From Flavitalea sp966112615 (GTDB taxonomy: Bacteria; Bacteroidota; Bacteroidia; Chitinophagales; Chitinophagaceae), in NCBI GenBank assembly GCA_966112615.1, contig CBHWDO010000001.1, forward strand, positions 248,001-312,000: a DNA stretch of 64,000 bases. The letters are read 5' to 3'. The notes below the pieces were generated by a model. It made no database searches. It was not told the DNA's origin and saw only the letters and a list, made by a program, of their open reading frames with translations. Positions 9,104 through 17,963 of this stretch are shown here, piece by piece; position 1 is the first letter of the stretch; every line of letters begins with the position of its first letter. Both the position numbers and the translations under genes were made by a program.

Positions 9104-12100
9104 TTAGTTTTTCTTAAAGACCAATAGGGGTTCATTATTTCTTGCTATAACCAGCCTGCTTGATGAAGCATCCATTAAAGGTTTTATATCACGTATCTCT
9201 CCCTTGATATATATTCCTGAAGTCTTATTTGGGATAAAAGTAAATCCACCTTTTCCATCACCTTTCAGCATCGTGGAATAACTGGCATCATATCTTCCCA
9301 TCTCAGGTTTTACTTCGAAGAAATTACCACCCAGCAGGATATCATTTTTTCCGTCACCATCAAAATCATTAACGAGCGCTGCATACATCTTTGTAAACTG
9401 GGCCGGTGCTGGCAACGCAGAAAGTGAAAAATTTCCATTGCCTTTGTTAATGGCAAGACTGGTTCTCATTTCCGTTGCTTTATACACAGTTGCGTTTTTC
9501 AATTCATCTTCAGTAAATACTTTCTCAACTGGAACACCTGCATAATCAGAGTACTTTAAAAACTTCTTTTTGAGTATCGGCATTTGTGCCACCATTTCTG
9601 ACCGCAAATGATGCGGGTATGAAATACTATCTGACTTATAATAGGTCAATACAGTTTCTACCTGTCCATTGTTATCGAAATCATTTACAAATAACCTTAC
9701 CGGCTTATTTGCATTACCCTTGATCTTTGTATTCAATCCCAGGTTACATAAAACAAGGTCAGTGAGTCCATCGTTGTTTACATCACCTGCTGATATGCCA
9801 TTCCATAAACCATAAGAATCCGGAATTATTTTCTGATCCTCGAACCTGTTTCCTTTATTTATAAATATGGTTACAGGCATCCATTCACCTACCAAAACAA
9901 GATCCGAAGTCTTATCATTATTTACATCAATGAATTCCGCATCCGTAACCATTCCTATATTGGCGAGTGCCTTATTATAAGTGTTTGTTTGATCTGTAAA
10001 CTGGCCGGTTCCATTGTTAAGCAGCAGGTATGAAGAAGGTATTGTTCCGTAAGAACCTGGCACAACCCTGCCTCCAATAAAAAGATCCTGGTCTCCATCT
10101 GCATCAATATCAGCATGTTTAACAACTGAAGCATTGGTAGCAAACTTATTCAATGGCAGAAATGATTCTGTGAAATTTGCTTTGCCATCATTCAAATACA
10201 AACGTGGGACAAGTGCTGATGAACCAGGCTTGTCTTCATTGCCACCATACACCAGGAAAATATCTATGTCTTTATCCCCATCAGCATCGAAGAGGCTAAG
10301 CCCGGTGCCATCTGCAGCATTGGGTTCATTGAATGGAAGTCCAAAGCTTCGAACAAAACTACCGGATGGATTTTGAAGGAATAATTTTAATGAATCACCT
10401 TTCGCACCAGTGACAATTATATCTTCATAACCATCTCCGTTGAGATCTGCAACCTCAGTTGCTGGTCCTTCCGAAGAATACATTTGAGGGATCAACCTTT
10501 CTTTATCAAAATCAACAAAATAGTTTTCTACATGATTAGATCTTCCTTTGATGGAAGAAGAAAAATCCCTGAACAAGGGCTCTGAAAAATCCTTTTGCAA
10601 TTCATATGGTCTTGCATTCGATTGATCAACTACTATTGTGCTGTTTGGTTTAACTACTTTGATCACTTCCTTTGTGAATCCAGGCCATAGCACTTCCACA
10701 GAATCTATTGAAGAAGCTTTATCCAATCCAAAAACCAAAAGTGGATCAACGCTCGACTGAAATCCACGACTCATCATCATGAATTGAGTTTGAGCAACAC
10801 CATTTGAATACACTTTAACTTCAGCACCTATACCAAAAGGATTCTTACCGTTTCCTTTAAGTTTTATCCTTACATAGGAATTTTTAAATTGTTCAGTGGC
10901 TGTGTTCTTGTAAACAAAGCAAGGCATGTTAACATTATTCACCACAAGATCCAGGTCTCCATCATTATCCAGGTCACCATATGCAGAACCGTTGCTGAAG
11001 CTGGGTTTCGCGAGGCCGAAATCAACTGCCTTATTTGTAAATGTGAGGTTGTGATTATTTACATAAGCGTAATTCGGAACAGCACTCGATGAAACAGCAT
11101 CCAGGAATTCCTTGTGATCAAATTTTCCAGTGGTGATCACTTTCTCTTTATTCTCATTGTTGCCCAGGTAATCAATAAAATCCTGGTTGGTAATGTCCTT
11201 ATAGATTCCATTACTGATGAAAAGGTCTTTCCATCCATCATTATCAAAATCAAAAAACAGTCCGCCCCAACTCCAGTCTGTTGCTGCAACATCCGAGTAC
11301 AATGAAATTTCAGAGAATGTACTATCGCCATTATTCAAATGCAATGCATTCTGAATGTATTGATAGAAAAAGTCACCTTTGATCTTTGCGTTGAAAATAT
11401 CGTAATCATCAAACCTTGTAACGGTCTTTAATTTTTTATCAGGCTCTGGCAACATTTCAGAAGTGAAAATTTCATAATTGCCGTCATTATTGATATCGCC
11501 GATATCCGAACCCATGGAAGAAAGAGAAATATGCCCGGTCATATCTTCTATGGATTCTTTAAATGTCCCGTTCCTTTGATTGATATAGAGGTAATCTTTC
11601 TCAAAGAAATCATTGCTTACATAGATATCCGGCCATTTATCGCCATTAAGATCTGCCACACTTACTCCTAATCCAAAACCTATTTCACTGCCATAAATAT
11701 TTGCAGCTTCACTTACATCAACGAATTTTCCATTATCATTTCTAAATAATTTATGACCACCTTTTGGATCCCGGACATTGCGAATATTACGGTTATAACC
11801 GAAGCTTGCAATTGGGCGAAAGCTATTATTTAGAAGATAACAGTCGAGATCACCATCAAGATCGTAATCGAAAAAAGCAGCATGCGTGGCAAGTCCGTTA
11901 TCAGCCAAACCATAAGCAGCAGCTTCTTCTTTGAAAACATTGTTTCCTTTATTGATGAATAACTCGTTCTCCTTGTTATCGCCTTCAATATTTCCTGAGT
12001 TACAAACATAGATATCTAGCAGACCATCAGCATTGATATCAACCATTGCCACACCGGTGCTCCATGCCTTGGTTCCGGCTACACCTGCGGATGCAGTAAT

Positions 12101-12409
12101 ATCTTCAAATTTCCAGTTGCCTTTATTCAGGAACAGTTTGTTTTTGCCCAGGTTTGAAGTGAAATAAATATCTGATAATCCATCATTATTAATATCTCCA
12201 ATGGCTACACCACCACCGTTATAGTAATTGCGGTAATTGAATACGTTGAAAGTTGGATCTTCAGAAAGATCATTACTGAATACTATGCCTGTTTGTTCAG
12301 GACTTAATTCCTGAAACAACGCATTTGCAGGAGGGTCATAGCTGTCCTTATTCTTACAAGAGAAAAATGTAAAGATCAATGCGAGTAAGGGGACGTATCT
12401 ACAAGTCAT
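9104..12409 (-). CDS. FG-GAP/VCBS repeat lipoprotein with ASPIC/UnbV domain (copy 2)
   Basis: An 1101-residue paralogue of the protein at 4898-8149. The lipoprotein signal ends LIFTFFSCKNKDSYD; the charged residues after Cys are compatible with surface export in Bacteroidota. Numerous Ca-binding propeller loops are visible (DINNDGLSDI, DLDGDLDCYL, DVNNDGLTDL, DFDGDGKNDI). The ASPIC/UnbV segment is near residues 535-605 (GIGAEVKVYSNGVAQTQ). The first ATG is at 12409; a GTG two codons earlier is possible. It follows the SusD gene at 12495 but is separated from it by a strong hairpin with a T-run, so its expression may be set lower than that of the SusC/SusD pair. Confidence 0.9.
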   Translation of the reverse strand: MTCRYVPLLALIFTFFSCKNKDSYDPPANALFQELSPEQTGIVFSNDLSEDPTFNVFNYRNYYNGGGVAIGDINNDGLSDIYFTSNLGKNKLFLNKGNWKFEDITASAGVAGTKAWSTGVAMVDINADGLLDIYVCNSGNIEGDNKENELFINKGNNVFKEEAAAYGLADNGLATHAAFFDYDLDGDLDCYLLNNSFRPIASFGYNRNIRNVRDPKGGHKLFRNDNGKFVDVSEAANIYGSEIGFGLGVSVADLNGDKWPDIYVSNDFFEKDYLYINQRNGTFKESIEDMTGHISLSSMGSDIGDINNDGNYEIFTSEMLPEPDKKLKTVTRFDDYDIFNAKIKGDFFYQYIQNALHLNNGDSTFSEISLYSDVAATDWSWGGLFFDFDNDGWKDLFISNGIYKDITNQDFIDYLGNNENKEKVITTGKFDHKEFLDAVSSSAVPNYAYVNNHNLTFTNKAVDFGLAKPSFSNGSAYGDLDNDGDLDLVVNNVNMPCFVYKNTATEQFKNSYVRIKLKGNGKNPFGIGAEVKVYSNGVAQTQFMMMSRGFQSSVDPLLVFGLDKASSIDSVEVLWPGFTKEVIKVVKPNSTIVVDQSNARPYELQKDFSEPLFRDFSSSIKGRSNHVENYFVDFDKERLIPQMYSSEGPATEVADLNGDGYEDIIVTGAKGDSLKLFLQNPSGSFVRSFGLPFNEPNAADGTGLSLFDADGDKDIDIFLVYGGNEDKPGSSALVPRLYLNDGKANFTESFLPLNKFATNASVVKHADIDADGDQDLFIGGRVVPGSYGTIPSSYLLLNNGTGQFTDQTNTYNKALANIGMVTDAEFIDVNNDKTSDLVLVGEWMPVTIFINKGNRFEDQKIIPDSYGLWNGISAGDVNNDGLTDLVLCNLGLNTKIKGNANKPVRLFVNDFDNNGQVETVLTYYKSDSISYPHHLRSEMVAQMPILKKKFLKYSDYAGVPVEKVFTEDELKNATVYKATEMRTSLAINKGNGNFSLSALPAPAQFTKMYAALVNDFDGDGKNDILLGGNFFEVKPEMGRYDASYSTMLKGDGKGGFTFIPNKTSGIYIKGEIRDIKPLMDASSSRLVIARNNEPLLVFKKN

Positions 12410-12435
12410 GTTCACTTTGAGGTTAGACTATACAT

Positions 12436-12474
12436 CTAAAAATAAAGCAAGTAATTTGATTACTTGCTTTATTT
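12436..12474 (-). terminator. Hairpin terminator between SusD and the ASPIC genes
   Basis: A perfect 15-base inverted repeat (12440-12454 with 12460-12474, loop 5 bases) containing AAGCAAGTAA / TTACTTGCTT. Read on the minus strand the stem ends in a T-rich run (TTTATTTTTAG). It lies 20 bases after the SusD stop and 30 bases before the downstream ASPIC start, so it could act as a partial terminator inside the locus. Confidence 0.75.
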
Positions 12475-12494
12475 ATGACAATATGTAAGATAGA

Positions 12495-14009
12495 TTAATA
12501 TCCTGTGTTCTGAGTCAGGTTAGGGTTTCTATCCAATTGTGCTTTTGGAATCGGGAACAATTGGCGGAATGCCGGAGAAACTGCTTTTGCAGGATTTCTT
12601 GCATCGTTGAATTTTCCGAACCTGATCAGGTCATTTCTTCTCCAACCTTCCCAAGCCATTTCTCTTGCTCTTTCGTTAAGAATGTCATCAAGAGTTGCAG
12701 TGGTAAAGTTTGCCTGTCCTGCTCTTGAGCGGATAGTTACACCATTGAACGCAGTATTCAAAGTAGTAACTGCGCCACCTGCATCACCGCTTCTGAGTTG
12801 AGCTTCAGCTTTCATCAGTATAACATCTGCAAGACGGAATACTGCATAGTCGTTACTCATATCACCACCAGTGTTTGGTGTTGGTTCATATTTCACAGAA
12901 CGTGCACCAGCCATACGGAAGGTAGCAGCATCACTTTGAATAACCGGAACGTTAGGATCGAACACTAAAGGAAGGTTAACCTGCTTGTCCTGTAATGGAA
13001 CTCCAGCTTTGCTGTACTGTTGACCAACCAGGAACATATTTCTCCTGTTATCATTTGCAGCAAATTTGTTATAGAAATCTGCTGTTGAACAGAAGCCGTT
13101 CCATGGAGAAGCAGCAAGGTTAAATGTCTCGTTACTTTGATAGTGAAGTGTTCTCATCTGGAAGTTCAATCCACCAAGACCTTTATTCGCATCGAAAGGA
13201 ATAACGAAGATGTTTTCCTTAGATGCTTCGTTAGCGATCTTGAAGTTATCGAAGAAGTTAGCTTCCAGTGAGTAAGGTCCTTCCATTACTTTATTACAAG
13301 CAGCAATACATTTAGCATACTCAGGAGCTCCCTTGTACACCTGTGCATTGAGGTACAGTTTTGCAAGCAATGCATAACCAAAGTATTTGGTCATACGGCC
13401 ATAAGTTGTACCATTTACATCAGCAGGAAGATTCTCAACATTATCGGTAAGTTCTTTTTCTACGAAGGCATAAACTTCTTCCCTGCTTTTGTTAGCAAGA
13501 GTAGTAAGATCTGCTTCATAGTTTTCTACAATAGGAACTTTACCAAACAGATCAAGCGCCAGGTAATAATAGAAGGCCCTGATTGTTTTTAATTCCGCAT
13601 TGATAGATGCGATATCAGCCGGTTGAGGATTCAGTTCTGATACAGTTTTGAGGATCAGGTTAACACGGGCAATACCACCATAAATATATCCCCAGCTACC
13701 ATTGATCATACCATGGTTAATGGTCCAGGTATGTAACCATAACTGCTGCCAGTCACCGTTATCAAACCAGTCACTACCCCTTGTAGGTACAATGATCTCA
13801 TCGGAAGTTACTTCCTGCAAGCTGAAGATATCCCCACTAGGATAACCTCTAAGGTCGGAGTAAGCAGGTGCGATACCAGCCGCAATCTGCTCGGGTGTTT
13901 GCCAGAATTGTGCTGCCTGGTCGTATACATTCGGGTCAAGCTTGGTACAGGAGAATGTTCCTGCCAGCATTGTACCCACCAGGGCATACTTTACAAAATT
14001 TCGTTTCAT
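12495..14009 (-). CDS. SusD/RagB-family nutrient-binding lipoprotein (locus 2)
   Basis: A 504-residue outer-membrane lipoprotein. The signal is MKRNFVKYALVGTMLAGTFSC with lipid Cys then TKLDPNVYD. The SusD fold is supported by TPR-like helices (IRAFYYYLALDLFGKVPIV, YFGYALLAKLYLNAQVY) and the conserved C-terminal stretch LNERAREMAWEGWRRNDLIR ending in FPIPKAQLDRNPNLTQNTGY. SusD proteins cap the SusC transporter and capture glycans or other nutrients. The partner SusC is directly upstream with a 49-base gap. No glycosidase is encoded in this locus, so the substrate is not known. The start at ATG 14009 is preferred over 14018 because it begins directly with the charged n-region. Confidence 0.95.
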   Translation of the reverse strand: MKRNFVKYALVGTMLAGTFSCTKLDPNVYDQAAQFWQTPEQIAAGIAPAYSDLRGYPSGDIFSLQEVTSDEIIVPTRGSDWFDNGDWQQLWLHTWTINHGMINGSWGYIYGGIARVNLILKTVSELNPQPADIASINAELKTIRAFYYYLALDLFGKVPIVENYEADLTTLANKSREEVYAFVEKELTDNVENLPADVNGTTYGRMTKYFGYALLAKLYLNAQVYKGAPEYAKCIAACNKVMEGPYSLEANFFDNFKIANEASKENIFVIPFDANKGLGGLNFQMRTLHYQSNETFNLAASPWNGFCSTADFYNKFAANDNRRNMFLVGQQYSKAGVPLQDKQVNLPLVFDPNVPVIQSDAATFRMAGARSVKYEPTPNTGGDMSNDYAVFRLADVILMKAEAQLRSGDAGGAVTTLNTAFNGVTIRSRAGQANFTTATLDDILNERAREMAWEGWRRNDLIRFGKFNDARNPAKAVSPAFRQLFPIPKAQLDRNPNLTQNTGY

Positions 14010-14058
14010 ATATGGCATTTTGCTAGTTTATACTTTACGTTTCAAGAAAGCTTTTGGT

Positions 14059-17022
14059 TTACTTGAAGTTTACATTAACACCTACAGTGAATGATCTTGT
14101 CTTAGGATAGAAGTTACGGTCGATGTAACGACGGTCACCTTCTACTTTGATTTCAGGATCAATACCTTCATAATCAGTGATCACAAACAGGTTGTTTGCA
14201 GCAACATACAAACGCAGGTACTCGATCTGCTTGATCTTTCCGCTCCTGATGTTGTAACCCAGTGTCAGGTTCTCAAGACGCGCAAAAGATGCATTTCTTA
14301 ACCAGTAGTCTGAAGGCTGAGGCTGTTCAGTGATACCATTTGTCAACGCTCCGGTTGTAACGTTGTTACCTGGCAGACGGGTAGTTGTTTCAAGGTTCAG
14401 CAAAGTATTTGCAAACACTTTGGTTCCCTGGATACCACGTAAGAAAATGCTCAGGTCAAAGTTTCCGAAAGTGAAGTCATTGGTGAAACCCCAGCTGAAT
14501 TTAGGTTGAGGATCAATGTATACACGGTCTTCATCAGTTGGAGTGCGGGTTGTTCCAACCAGCTTTCCATTAGCATCGTAATCATTATACAATTGCTGAC
14601 CCTGGTCATTCAAACCAGCAAACTGATGCAGCCAGAATACACCTGCAGTATAACCTGGAACCAGGCGGGTAACATAAGCATTACTCAAACCACGACCATC
14701 AGCAAATCCATAGTTTCTTGCAGAGATCTGGAGGTCTGCACCCTGGAACTGACCAGAAAGGTTAGTGATCTTATTCTTCAGTGTACCTACGTTCAGCCTT
14801 GCTGAGTAAGTGAAGTTCTTCTTCTGAATGATTCTACCATCCAAAGTAACTTCCACACCCTTATTGGTTGCGTTAGCAGCATTTGCCACAACCTGGTTGT
14901 ATACAAATGGAGGCTGAGGAAGATCATAACGGAAGAGAAGGTCTTCAGTCTTATCATTGAACACATCAATTGTTGCATTCAACCTGTTGTTCAGGATAGT
15001 CATATCCAAACCAACGTTGAAAGACTTACGAACTTCCCACTTCAGATCCGGGTTTGCAAGCTGCGAAACACCATAGCTCTGGTAGATCTGTCCATTGTAA
15101 TAATATCCACCCAAAGTACCATACAACTGCTGGTTTGGATAAGGACCAAGGCTTTCCTGGTTACCTGTCAAACCATAGTTAACACGGAACTTCAACATGT
15201 TGAAGAACTTAACATCTTCGAAGAATTTTTCGTTGCTAACAGTCCAGGCCACACCCACTGAAGGGAAATTACCCCAACGATTGTTCTTACCAAATTTAGA
15301 AGATCCGTCACGACGGAAGTTCACAGTTGCAGAGTAACGATTGTCGAAGCTATACACAGCTCTTGCAAGGAAGGAGATCAGTCTTACTTCATTCTTATAA
15401 GATCCAACCTGTCTTTGCTCGAGGTTATTTCCTGCTCCAAGGTTATTATCCTGAAGACCTGGGATGGTATAATCACGGCCACCTGCGTTGAAACCATCGT
15501 TCAGGAAGCGGTTCCACTCATAAACACCTGTAAGGTCCAGGGTATGCTTTCCGAAATCCTTGCGGTAGTTACCGTGGATATCGAAGTTCACAACTTCTTT
15601 ATTGAAGTTTGAAATGGAAGCAATGTTCTGGTTATTCTTCTCAGGAATACGAGGCTCGAAATAGTTGTTGATATCATTAGCACGAGACATTGCACCAAAG
15701 GTTCCGATCTTCAGACCTTTCAGGATCTCATAATCAAGCCTGAAATTACCCTGGTAGAAATTGTCTCTTCTTTTGTTCTTGATCTCTTTCAATCTGAACA
15801 GTGGGTTCTCCAGGTCAAAGTCGATCACCTGGAAATAACTTCCGTCAGCATTGTAAACCGGCCAAACAGGCAGGTAGTTATATACGAGGTTGAAGATACC
15901 TGAACCACCAAACCTTGCATCAACCTGGTCAGGAAGCTGATCGCGGTTGATCTGGGTAGCATTCAAACCAAATTGAATGTTCAGTTTATCATTCAAACTC
16001 TTCTGTGTTGCAGTAAATCTTGCAGACATCAGCTCTCTTCCTGTATTAACAACCACACCCTGATTCTTGATATAGTTGATAGAAGCCCTGTAGCTGAAAC
16101 CTGATGCACCGCCACTGATACCAATGGTATGGTTCTGGGTAAATGCATCCCTGGTGATCACATCCTGCCAGTCAGTGTTGGCGCCGCGATCCAGTGCACT
16201 GGTTCCTACTTTTGCTCTCCACTGTGCAGCAGATAGCATATCCAGTTTGTTGGAAACACTTTCCATTGAAACAAAACCGGAGTAGTCAACCTGGGTTTTA
16301 CCGGAACGTCCCTTCTTGGTAGTAATGATGATAACACCATTCGCACCACGGGAACCATAAATAGCAGCAGAAGAAGCATCACGAAGAATATCATAAGATT
16401 CGATATCGTTCGGAGCAATGGAGTTGATACCCCTGTTGAAATCATCAATGGCAACACCATCAATAACCAGCAATGGCGGCTGTCCTTCCAGTGATGTAGA
16501 ACCACGAAGACGAACAGTAAGGTTTGAGTTAGGGTCGCTACCTGGCTGAACAATCACCAGACCAGCAACTTTACCCTGAACCTGCTGAAGCGGGTTGGAA
16601 ATGTTACCTGTGTTGAACTCCCTGGATGTTACCTTGGTAACAGCACCAGTGATGTCCTTTTTCTTTGCTGTACCATATCCTACAACCACAACCTCATTAA
16701 GGTCTGTGTTGGTTGCGGCAGATAAAGACAAATTAAGTTGCCCACTGGAAGGGATAGCCACTTCCTGTGAAGCAAAGCCTACAGCGGAAAAAACCAGTGT
16801 ACGCGCGGATTCAGGTACAGAAAGGGTAAAATTTCCACCCTCATCTGTAGTAGTTCCCGTAGAGGTACCTTTTACCACTACTGAAACCTGCGGAATTCCT
16901 GATGCATCTCTCGCATCAGTGATTTTTCCGGAAACCGTCCTGGTTTGTGCAAAGCCGACCTGCGCAGAAAGCAATAAAATAGCAGGCAGCATAAGAGAGC
17001 ATAGCAGTTTTCTTAAGCTCAT
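14059..17022 (-). CDS. SusC/RagA-family TonB-linked outer membrane transporter (locus 2)
   Basis: A 987-residue TonB-dependent transporter of the SusC type. The signal peptide is MSLRKLLCSLMLPAILLLSA. The carboxypeptidase-regulatory-like domain follows (RTVSGKITDARDASGIPQVS), then the SusC box LNEVVVVGYGTAKKKDITGA and the plug with ASSAAIYGSRGANGVIIITT. The large barrel ends in RSFTVGVNVNFK. It imports substrate captured by the SusD partner using TonB energy. The ATG at 17022 is chosen because the upstream 22-residue extension has no signal character and would run through a candidate operator at 17072-17086. That operator is shared with the starch locus. Confidence 0.95.
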   Translation of the reverse strand: MSLRKLLCSLMLPAILLLSAQVGFAQTRTVSGKITDARDASGIPQVSVVVKGTSTGTTTDEGGNFTLSVPESARTLVFSAVGFASQEVAIPSSGQLNLSLSAATNTDLNEVVVVGYGTAKKKDITGAVTKVTSREFNTGNISNPLQQVQGKVAGLVIVQPGSDPNSNLTVRLRGSTSLEGQPPLLVIDGVAIDDFNRGINSIAPNDIESYDILRDASSAAIYGSRGANGVIIITTKKGRSGKTQVDYSGFVSMESVSNKLDMLSAAQWRAKVGTSALDRGANTDWQDVITRDAFTQNHTIGISGGASGFSYRASINYIKNQGVVVNTGRELMSARFTATQKSLNDKLNIQFGLNATQINRDQLPDQVDARFGGSGIFNLVYNYLPVWPVYNADGSYFQVIDFDLENPLFRLKEIKNKRRDNFYQGNFRLDYEILKGLKIGTFGAMSRANDINNYFEPRIPEKNNQNIASISNFNKEVVNFDIHGNYRKDFGKHTLDLTGVYEWNRFLNDGFNAGGRDYTIPGLQDNNLGAGNNLEQRQVGSYKNEVRLISFLARAVYSFDNRYSATVNFRRDGSSKFGKNNRWGNFPSVGVAWTVSNEKFFEDVKFFNMLKFRVNYGLTGNQESLGPYPNQQLYGTLGGYYYNGQIYQSYGVSQLANPDLKWEVRKSFNVGLDMTILNNRLNATIDVFNDKTEDLLFRYDLPQPPFVYNQVVANAANATNKGVEVTLDGRIIQKKNFTYSARLNVGTLKNKITNLSGQFQGADLQISARNYGFADGRGLSNAYVTRLVPGYTAGVFWLHQFAGLNDQGQQLYNDYDANGKLVGTTRTPTDEDRVYIDPQPKFSWGFTNDFTFGNFDLSIFLRGIQGTKVFANTLLNLETTTRLPGNNVTTGALTNGITEQPQPSDYWLRNASFARLENLTLGYNIRSGKIKQIEYLRLYVAANNLFVITDYEGIDPEIKVEGDRRYIDRNFYPKTRSFTVGVNVNFK

Positions 17023-17071
17023 AATGCAATCGTTAATTGGGTTACAAATACTAATAACCGACTTTTCGTTA

Positions 17072-17086
17072 GTGTTGTCAGTACAC
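17072..17086. promoter_or_regulatory. Candidate operator upstream of SusC (locus 2)
   Basis: GTGTTGTCAGTACAC, an inverted repeat GTGTT-N5-TACAC with one mismatch to the perfect GTGTA-N5-TACAC sites found upstream of the other SusC gene (26651-26665 and 26674-26688). The flanking bases are also conserved: TAGTGT on one side and AGTACACAATG on the other are shared with the site at 26674. It lies 50 bases before the SusC start at 17022. The likely binding protein is the NUDIX-type regulator encoded 104 bases upstream; this is inferred from proximity. Confidence 0.6.
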
Positions 17087-17189
17087 AATGATAAATAAAT
17101 TCCGGAATATCCAAAACATTAATTGAATATTAACAGTAAATATTTTTCAAAGTTTAGACAAAACCCATTTCCGATCTGCTGCTTAGAAC

Positions 17190-17915
17190 CTAAATTGTTT
17201 CCTGTAAAGCCTCGATAGGATTGGTATTCTGAATATGACCTGTTCCTTTGAATTTATACAATTTCCCCGGCCTGTGCGGAACATCCTGCTCCCATTCATC
17301 GGTATCCTCCAGCCAGTCCATCAGGAAAAACTTTTTCCGGAAGTTTCTTCGATCCAGCTTGGTGTTCAGTATAGCTTCATAAAGAGCCTGCAATTCTCTG
17401 AGAGAAAATTTTTCAGGCAACAAATTGAAAACCACCGGGTAACGCATCACCTGCTGCCTCAACTGCTCAAGGCAGGTTTGCAGGATCTGGAAATGGTCGA
17501 ATGCCAGTTCATTGATATCCTTTACCGGATGCCAGTGCAGTTCATTCCGATCCAGCTTTAACTGGTGATTCTTTATGTTGATAAGAGAGTAATATGCAAT
17601 GGTAACAACCCTTCCTGCCGGGTGACGATCAACGCTTCCAAAAGTATGAACCTGTTCAAGATATACATCACTCAAACCCGTCCTCTCTAACAGGATCCGG
17701 TAAGCCGCCTTGTCAAGATCCTCTTCATAATGAACCAGGTCGCCAAGCAATGACCACTTGTCCTGGTAATGTTCCAGGTCAGATTTGATAAGCAGCACTT
17801 TCAATTCATTTTGGTCGAACCCGAAGATCACACAGTCAACAGAGATCGCCATCTTAAAATGGTCCTGGTTCTCCAGCACTAGCTCATGCACAGTTTTGTT
17901 GGTTGCTTTGGCCAT
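17190..17915 (-). CDS. NUDIX-winged-helix transcriptional regulator (NrtR/AraR type)
   Basis: A 241-residue protein. Residues about 20-145 form a NUDIX fold (MAISVDCVIFGFDQNELKVLLIK, WSLLGDLVHYEEDLDKAAYR), and the last 80 residues are a winged helix (FSLRELQALYEAILNTKLDRRNFRKKF). The NUDIX box is degenerate: the expected REx2EE core reads RILLERTGL, so hydrolase activity is probably lost. In NrtR/AraR-type regulators this fold senses a metabolite; Bacteroides members respond to sugars. The ATG at 17915 is preferred to a TTG at 17921. The gene lies 48 bases after the amylase stop, probably as the last gene of the starch operon, and directly upstream of the locus-2 SusC gene. It is the best candidate to bind the GTGTA-N5-TACAC sites. 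Confidence 0.85.
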   Translation of the reverse strand: MAKATNKTVHELVLENQDHFKMAISVDCVIFGFDQNELKVLLIKSDLEHYQDKWSLLGDLVHYEEDLDKAAYRILLERTGLSDVYLEQVHTFGSVDRHPAGRVVTIAYYSLINIKNHQLKLDRNELHWHPVKDINELAFDHFQILQTCLEQLRQQVMRYPVVFNLLPEKFSLRELQALYEAILNTKLDRRNFRKKFFLMDWLEDTDEWEQDVPHRPGKLYKFKGTGHIQNTNPIEALQETI

Positions 17916-17963
17916 AATCAATCGTCAATATGTTGCGGCAATCGTTCCCACCGCCACAGCAAG

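Noticed and set aside
16595..17098. A 167-codon plus-strand ORF opposite the SusC start (locus 2)
   Set aside because: It is antisense to a well-supported SusC N-terminus, has no recognisable domain and would span the candidate operator.
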